From contig JAMONA010000030.1 of assembly GCA_027066795.1 (NCBI GenBank), positions 1 to 8,751 on the forward strand: a DNA stretch of 8,751 bases. The letters run 5' to 3'. The stretch is from Candidatus Kaiserbacteria bacterium (lineage in GTDB: Bacteria > Patescibacteriota > Minisyncoccia > Phycocordibacterales > UBA2100). This document shows positions 5,472-8,751 of this stretch, piece by piece (within the stretch, counting starts at the first letter, position 1; each line of letters opens with the position of its first letter). A model generated the notes under the pieces. That model ran no database searches. It was given only the letters and a program-made list of their open reading frames with translations, and was not told the origin of the DNA. A program made the position numbers and the translations under genes.

Positions 5472-6125
5472 TTAGTGTGACTCACGCCACTTCTCTATAT
5501 TACCATGATGCCCTGATAGAAGTACCTCTGGTACTTTATACACCCTACCCTTATACTTAAGTACCTCTGGCCTAGTATACACCTCACTACTTGCGTTACG
5601 CTCCTCCTCTATGCTGTCACCTCTTCCAAGTACACCTTCTACTTGTCTTGCTGTAGCATCTATAATAATCGCAGCTGGTAACTCTCCTCCAGTAAGCACA
5701 AATGGTCCTACTGATATATGCCTAGCCTTAAGTATGTGTGGCACTCGAGCATCCAACCCCTCATAATGAGCACACAAGAATACGATATGCTTGTTACGTA
5801 CGCTGCGCTTAACCTTAGCCAAGCTCTTGGCATCTCCTTGTGTAAATTGCTCACCAGACGGTGTGAAGAATATAACCTCTACATTCTTCTTACTGCCTAT
5901 TGCCTTGCGAGCTGCTGCTAAGTAGCTAGGAGCTTCTAGCACCATGCCCGGCCCACCACCATATGGCTTGTCGTCTACACTCCTACTCTTATGTTTTGAG
6001 AAGTCTCGTGGATTGTAGTAATTAATCTTAATCTTCTTATCCTTTTGAGCACGACCGAGCATAGAGCTATCAAGATATGGTGCTATACTCTCAGGGAACA
6101 AAGAAATAATGTGAAAATGTATCAT
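5472..6125 (-). CDS. trmD: tRNA (guanine-N1)-methyltransferase TrmD
   Basis: Methylates G37 next to the anticodon, using S-adenosylmethionine; a SPOUT-class knotted dimer. I start it at ATG 6125 (217 aa, MIHFHIISLFPES). A longer frame from GTG 6197 would add 24 residues that cross a terminator hairpin and do not match the family, whose proteins begin directly with the I-x-LFPE strand. Motifs: PYGGGPGMV (54-62), HYEGLDARV (120-128), GPFVLTGGELP (140-150, the knot), Arg160, YTRPEVL (183-189), VPEVLLSGHHGNIEKWR (198-214). By eye alignment, the Asp of the usual EDSF loop (Asp169 in E. coli) falls on Glu175 in EEERN. The loop is about four residues shorter and the protein stops shortly after the IEKWR segment, so the C-terminal domain is reduced. 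No SD; an ATTATACT box ends four bases before the ATG. Confidence 0.93.
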   Translation of the reverse strand: MIHFHIISLFPESIAPYLDSSMLGRAQKDKKIKINYYNPRDFSKHKSRSVDDKPYGGGPGMVLEAPSYLAAARKAIGSKKNVEVIFFTPSGEQFTQGDAKSLAKVKRSVRNKHIVFLCAHYEGLDARVPHILKARHISVGPFVLTGGELPAAIIIDATARQVEGVLGRGDSIEEERNASSEVYTRPEVLKYKGRVYKVPEVLLSGHHGNIEKWRESH

Positions 6126-6140
6126 GACTAGTATAATGGC

Positions 6141-6185
6141 AAAAAAAAGAGCCCCCTGCAAGCTAAATAACTCGCAAGAGACTCT
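6141..6185 (-). terminator. Wobble-rich terminator of the exported-protein gene, just before trmD
   Basis: In minus-strand RNA, the arm at 6185-6171 pairs over 15 bases without a bulge with the arm at 6162-6148: 11 Watson-Crick and four G-U pairs. The loop is 8 nt (6163-6170) and a run of eight U follows (6141-6148). The G-U pairs would be A-C mismatches on the other strand, so the fold belongs to minus-strand RNA. It lies between the stop at 6194 and the trmD ATG at 6125. Confidence 0.85.
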
Positions 6186-6193
6186 GCACATTG

Positions 6194-6544
6194 TCACCGC
6201 TCTAGTATACGCAAATATACAAAAGCGGACATAGGCATATAATTATATGCTATCCTAGACTTCAACTCCTCGTCCCAAGGCCATTTAACCCAGAAAAATG
6301 GGTATGCCTCGACACGGGCGATGTCTCCAGGTATGCCAGCCTTGCATAAGGCTAGAGTGCTCACAGCCACTATGCCACAAGTTGGTCCATACCTTAAACT
6401 GATAAAAGTCTTGGTAGAAGACTCATTGGAGACAGGTTTAAGGCATCCGTATGTAATCTTAAAAGTCCTAAGGCCGCACGGAGTTGCCTGTGCTGTAGCC
6501 ACACCCATGAGTGTGACTATTATAAATATAAATACACGAAGCAT
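6194..6544 (-). CDS. Small exported four-cysteine protein, unknown function
   Basis: A 116-aa protein I do not recognise. It begins with a clear Sec signal peptide (MLRVFIFIIVTLMGVATAQA), with a likely cut after Ala20 at the A-Q-A site, leaving a mature protein of about 96 residues. The four cysteines lie at 23, 34, 56 and 67, spaced 11, 22 and 11, within two blocks that both read C-G-[LI]-x8-C. Two disulfides formed outside the cytoplasm would fit. The C-terminal half is aromatic (FFWVKWPWDEE, YNYMPMSAFVYL). The gene is clearly real: it has a near-consensus promoter, an AAGGAGGA SD six bases before the ATG, and its own terminator. It sits between khpA and trmD, where rimM often lies in other bacteria, yet it looks unrelated to ribosome function. 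A secreted or envelope role is inferred from the signal peptide only. Confidence 0.82.
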   Translation of the reverse strand: MLRVFIFIIVTLMGVATAQATPCGLRTFKITYGCLKPVSNESSTKTFISLRYGPTCGIVAVSTLALCKAGIPGDIARVEAYPFFWVKWPWDEELKSRIAYNYMPMSAFVYLRILER

Positions 6545-6550
6545 GCTAGC

Positions 6551-6558
6551 TCCTCCTT
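6551..6558 (-). promoter_or_regulatory. Strong Shine-Dalgarno site of the exported-protein gene
   Basis: AAGGAGGA on the minus strand, six bases before ATG 6544. It fixes the start of the signal peptide and is the only full SD in the window; other starts have none or a weak AGGA. Confidence 0.88.
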
Positions 6559-6594
6559 GGAAAAATAATGAAACAAAAAAATATTCTACCGAGC

Positions 6595-6624
6595 AGTATA
6601 CACATAACTATTGCACCAAGTCAA
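6595..6624 (-). promoter_or_regulatory. Promoter of the exported-protein gene
   Basis: Minus strand TTGACT (6619-6624), an 18-base spacer, TATACT (6595-6600); each hexamer matches five of six consensus bases. Predicted start is near 6588, giving a leader of about 43 nt that holds the strong SD. It begins directly after the khpA terminator. Confidence 0.7.
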
Positions 6625-6625
6625 C

Positions 6626-6651
6626 AAAAAACCGGCAATAGGCCGGTTTTT
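6626..6651 (-). terminator. Terminator of the rpsP-khpA operon
   Basis: AAAAACCGGC (6627-6636) and GCCGGTTTTT (6642-6651) form a 10-bp stem with a 5-nt loop. On the minus strand, U residues (A-run 6626-6631) follow the GC core, 26 bases after the khpA stop. The symmetric A/T flanks would also let it work on the plus strand. Confidence 0.88.
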
Positions 6652-6676
6652 AATATTGCAATATCTTTGCAGTGCC

Positions 6677-7048
6677 TTATATCTTAAGGTCTCCTAGCAC
6701 ATCGTCTATAGCGCTTGCGGCTGCAGACTCTGGTGCTGCCTCCTCTACTGGTGCTGCCTCTGCTTGAGGCTCCTCCTCTCGTGAGTGGCTTGGCCCGCGG
6801 CCTCCCTCTGGCTCCTCTATCTTAAGGTTCACTCTTGCGTCTGTCTTCATACCTACTACTCTTAGTAGAGTACGTATAGACTTAGCAGTATTACCTGCCT
6901 TACCAATAATCTTACCCATGTCGTCTGGGTGTACTGTAAGTAGGAGCAATACTCCCATCTCATCTACTGTGCGTACTATCTCTACTGACTCTGGATTGTC
7001 TACCAACCCCTTAACTACGAACTCTAAAAATGCTTGATCTTGTTCCAT
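6677..7048 (-). CDS. khpA: KH-domain RNA-binding protein KhpA
   Basis: A 123-aa cytosolic protein. Residues 1-78 are a single type II KH domain with GKIIGKAGNTAKSIRTLLR (45-63); the GXXG loop is GKAG (49-52). The start (DQAFLEFVVKGLVDNPESV) is typical of KhpA/YlqC, which with KhpB binds many RNAs and affects cell length and division in Gram-positive bacteria. The usual protein is about 75-80 residues. This one carries a further 45 residues of Glu/Ala/Pro-rich tail that ends in a compact AIDDVLGDLKI. It follows rpsP by 93 bases, its usual neighbour, and ends at a terminator. No SD is seen. The region between the two genes (7049-7141) shows only a weak 7-bp hairpin (7079-7085 with 7099-7105). 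Confidence 0.92.
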   Translation of the reverse strand: MEQDQAFLEFVVKGLVDNPESVEIVRTVDEMGVLLLLTVHPDDMGKIIGKAGNTAKSIRTLLRVVGMKTDARVNLKIEEPEGGRGPSHSREEEPQAEAAPVEEAAPESAAASAIDDVLGDLKI

Positions 7049-7141
7049 GCTGTATTATTTTACTTTACTGATAATTGTTAAAGACCCACTTTACACGAGT
7101 CTTTAGTTATTGTGTCATATAGTTGGCTTTTTGCAAACTAT

Positions 7142-7591
7142 TTATTCACTTTTCTCCTCCTCTTTTTTGGGATCTTCTTCTGCTTTAGCGTCTTCTGCAG
7201 GTGCCTCTTCTGTCTTCTTCTCCTCTTTTTCTGGTGTGTCAGCACTTTCTACTGCATCACCAGCCTCTGCTTTTGGCTCTTCTACTTTCTCTTCCTTCTC
7301 ATCCTCCTCTTTAACTACTGGACTCTTTTGTGGTAGTACATTTATGGTGTCAGCCTTGATTATGCCTGCCTTTACAAGCATGTTATGCACTCGGCCACTA
7401 GCCTGAGCACCGACAGATAGCCAATACTTTATACGCTCTGCGTTTAGTTGTGTCTCTTTGGTCTTTGGGTTTACTGTACCAACCTTCTCTATAAATTTAT
7501 TACTCTTCGGTCCGGCTGTGCTCTCTGCAACAAGCACACGAAAGTGAGGGTCATTGCGGCGGCCTATTCTTTGTAATCTTATCTTTAACAT
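7142..7591 (-). CDS. rpsP: 30S ribosomal protein S16 with acidic C-terminal tail
   Basis: S16 binds 16S rRNA and helps assemble the small subunit. The core (1-88) shows MLKIRLQRIGRRNDPHFRVL, the SNKFIEKVGTVNPKTKE strand region, RIKYWLSVGAQAS and VHNMLVKAGI. I start at ATG 7591 (149 aa), because S16 proteins begin with this M-x-[IV]-R-x-Q-R segment; a start further upstream at 7630 would add 13 unrelated residues. From about residue 94 a 55-residue tail of Glu, Lys, Ala and Pro follows, low in complexity and roughly doubling the family's usual 80-90 residues. It is the first gene of rpsP-khpA. No SD; two overlapping promoter candidates lie in the 66 bases shared with the divergent exoribonuclease gene. 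Confidence 0.95.
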   Translation of the reverse strand: MLKIRLQRIGRRNDPHFRVLVAESTAGPKSNKFIEKVGTVNPKTKETQLNAERIKYWLSVGAQASGRVHNMLVKAGIIKADTINVLPQKSPVVKEEDEKEEKVEEPKAEAGDAVESADTPEKEEKKTEEAPAEDAKAEEDPKKEEEKSE

Positions 7592-7601
7592 TATGGCGCA
7601 G

Positions 7602-7658
7602 AGTGTACCAGAAGTAACAAGCATCTGCAAGTATAATATGCTATGCTCTCTCCTACAA
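7602..7658 (-). promoter_or_regulatory. Two tandem promoter candidates for rpsP-khpA
   Basis: On the minus strand, P1 is TTGTAG (7653-7658), 17 bases, TATACT (7630-7635). P2 is TTGCAG (7625-7630), 17 bases, TACACT (7602-7607) preceded by TGG as an extended -10. P1 would give a leader of about 32 nt. P2 ends 10 bases before the ATG and would be nearly leaderless. P1 has the better -10. Confidence 0.5.
7632..7637 (+). promoter_or_regulatory. -10 box of the exoribonuclease gene
   Basis: A perfect TATAAT on the plus strand, 20 bases before ATG 7658. It overlaps the rpsP P1 -10 (7630-7635) on the opposite strand by four bases. No good -35 or TGn is visible, so strength is uncertain. Confidence 0.45.
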
Positions 7659-8751
7659 TGAGAGAATTAAAAAGAGAGGACTTCCGTAATACCCTCACCG
7701 TAGCCATAGACCCAGCCACAGCTAAGGACTTTGATGATGCAATATCATATAAAAAACTTGATAATGGTAACCACGAAATAGGTATACACATAGCTGACGT
7801 ATCACACTTTGTAAAGCCTGGCAGCGACATGGATAAGGAGGCCAGAGAAAAAACAACAAGCACATACCTAGTAGGCAAGGTATTACACATGCTACCAAGC
7901 AGCCTCTCTGAGGGTGATGCTAGCCTTGTCGAAGGTAAAGAGAGGCTCACATTCTCTGCTATATTTGAGCTAGACGACAACGCACAAGTACTAACAAGGC
8001 GCTTCGCCAAGACTACTATAATAGTAAACAACGGCCTCTCATATGAGAAAGCTCAAGGTATACTTGATGGTGACATACAAGAAACCGAAGAACTTACACA
8101 AGCACTCCACACTCTTATGCGCCTATCACTAAAGATGCGCAAGCAGAGAGAGGACAGTGGAGCAATAGGCTTTAGTACGGTAGAGGTAGAATTTGAATTT
8201 GACCAAGATGGTGAGGTAACCGGGGCTCACGCCAAGAAATACCTTAAGACAATGGGTATGATTGAGGACTTTATGCTACTAGCCAACAAGGAGGTGGCAA
8301 CTTACATAAATGAAAAATGTTTAGGCAAAAAGAGTTGCATAGGCATCTACCGTGTACACGATGCCCCAGATGCCGAGCGTCTTGCAGAACTTAACGTCTT
8401 CTTAAGGGCTATAAACAAACCATTAAAGATAGCTAAGGACGGTACAGTAAGCCCGCAGGAGATTAACCGTGTATTACAATCTGTAAAAGGTACCGAGTAT
8501 GAGAAGGTGGTAAGTGTAGCCATCTTGCGCTCTATGGCCAAGGCTATATACACGCACAACAACATTGGGCACTTCTCTCTAGGGTTTAAGAACTACACAC
8601 ACTTCACCTCACCTATACGCCGCTACCCAGACATAATGGTGCACCGTATACTAGCTGCACTACTCAGTGGTGTAGACCTTGGTAAACACGAGCTAGAGGC
8701 ATACCAAAAACTCGCACAGACCAGTACAGAGAAAGAGATAGAAGCTGTAAA
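7658..8751 (+). CDS. rnr: RNase II/RNase R family 3'-5' exoribonuclease (3' end outside window)
   Basis: Degrades RNA processively from the 3' end, releasing nucleoside monophosphates, with Mg2+ held by four aspartates. The 364 visible residues are the RNB catalytic domain. IDPATAKDFDDA contains Asp18, Asp24, Asp26 and Asp27, matching the family's four active-site aspartates; HIADVSHFV and YTHFTSPIRRYPD (313-325) are also present. The frame runs off the right edge, so an S1 domain may follow. Oddly, the RNB domain starts at residue 10. RNase R and RNase II normally have one or two N-terminal cold-shock domains of about 200 residues, and there is no room for them, since rpsP starts 66 bases away and the frame has a stop at 7634-7636. 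ATG 7643 is an alternative start five codons earlier. No SD. Whether it is closer to RNase R or RNase II cannot be settled from this part. Confidence 0.9.
   Translation, partial: MRELKREDFRNTLTVAIDPATAKDFDDAISYKKLDNGNHEIGIHIADVSHFVKPGSDMDKEAREKTTSTYLVGKVLHMLPSSLSEGDASLVEGKERLTFSAIFELDDNAQVLTRRFAKTTIIVNNGLSYEKAQGILDGDIQETEELTQALHTLMRLSLKMRKQREDSGAIGFSTVEVEFEFDQDGEVTGAHAKKYLKTMGMIEDFMLLANKEVATYINEKCLGKKSCIGIYRVHDAPDAERLAELNVFLRAINKPLKIAKDGTVSPQEINRVLQSVKGTEYEKVVSVAILRSMAKAIYTHNNIGHFSLGFKNYTHFTSPIRRYPDIMVHRILAALLSGVDLGKHELEAYQKLAQTSTEKEIEAV

Noticed and set aside
6126..6197. Extended N-terminus of TrmD from GTG 6197, overlapping the upstream stop
   Set aside because: The extra 24 residues cross a strong terminator hairpin and do not match the family, whose proteins begin at the equivalent of MIHFHIISLFPE.
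7079..7105. Possible hairpin TAAAGAC/GTCTTTA between rpsP and khpA
   Set aside because: Only seven mostly A-T pairs with a 13-nt loop and no U-tract; too weak to call an attenuator or terminator.
7591..8031. Open frame on the minus strand of 146 codons, opposite the exoribonuclease gene
   Set aside because: It is antisense to the conserved RNB catalytic motifs, has a serine/leucine-rich shadow composition, and has no family features.
1..8751. CRISPR array, insertion sequence, or phage integration site
   Set aside because: No regularly spaced repeats, no transposase or integrase frame, and no tRNA-end duplication were seen in the window.

Overview
The window looks like chromosomal DNA from an ultra-small bacterium of the Candidate Phyla Radiation (Patescibacteria). 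The Parcubacteria-like (Paceibacteria) branch is my best guess. This is inferred from the style of the proteins, not from a marker search. The supporting signs are: an S16 protein and a KH-domain protein with acidic tails; a short TrmD with a non-standard catalytic loop; an RNase II/R-family enzyme without cold-shock domains; a 102-aa one-TM protein of a kind common in CPR genomes; many start codons without Shine-Dalgarno (SD) sites; AT-rich, ATA-rich coding; and UGA used as an ordinary stop.

Layout. Bases 1-163 hold the 3' end of a small membrane protein gene on the + strand. It converges on a minus-strand DUF397 gene (224-454), with a terminator hairpin between them. From 588 to 4917 all genes are on the minus strand: a PlsC-like acyltransferase and an unknown Cys/Trp-rich membrane protein (a two-gene operon), an unknown multi-TM protein, pyruvate kinase with grpE (a two-gene operon), and the 102-aa membrane protein. 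A tRNA-Arg(CCT) gene on the + strand (4983-5054) converges on a glutaredoxin gene, and the two share a perfect 36-bp palindromic terminator.

From 5472 to 7591 lies a rearranged version of the widely conserved rpsP-khpA-rimM-trmD-rplS cluster. It reads rpsP, khpA, terminator, a small exported four-cysteine protein, terminator, trmD. There is no rimM between khpA and trmD and no rplS after trmD. The exported protein has its own near-consensus promoter, the only textbook SD in the window, and its own wobble-rich terminator. At the right edge an RNase II/R-family gene runs divergently from rpsP out of the window; the two genes share 66 bp of promoter DNA in which their -10 boxes overlap.

The main biological themes are translation and RNA metabolism (S16, KhpA, TrmD, tRNA-Arg, exoribonuclease), protein folding and redox (GrpE, glutaredoxin), lower glycolysis (pyruvate kinase) and lipid acyl transfer. 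The accessory-looking parts are the orphan DUF397 gene with its unusual 3' inverted repeat and the exported cysteine protein inserted into the ribosomal/tRNA-modification cluster. At several genes a -10-like box ends 6-10 nt before the start codon, which suggests leaderless transcripts.
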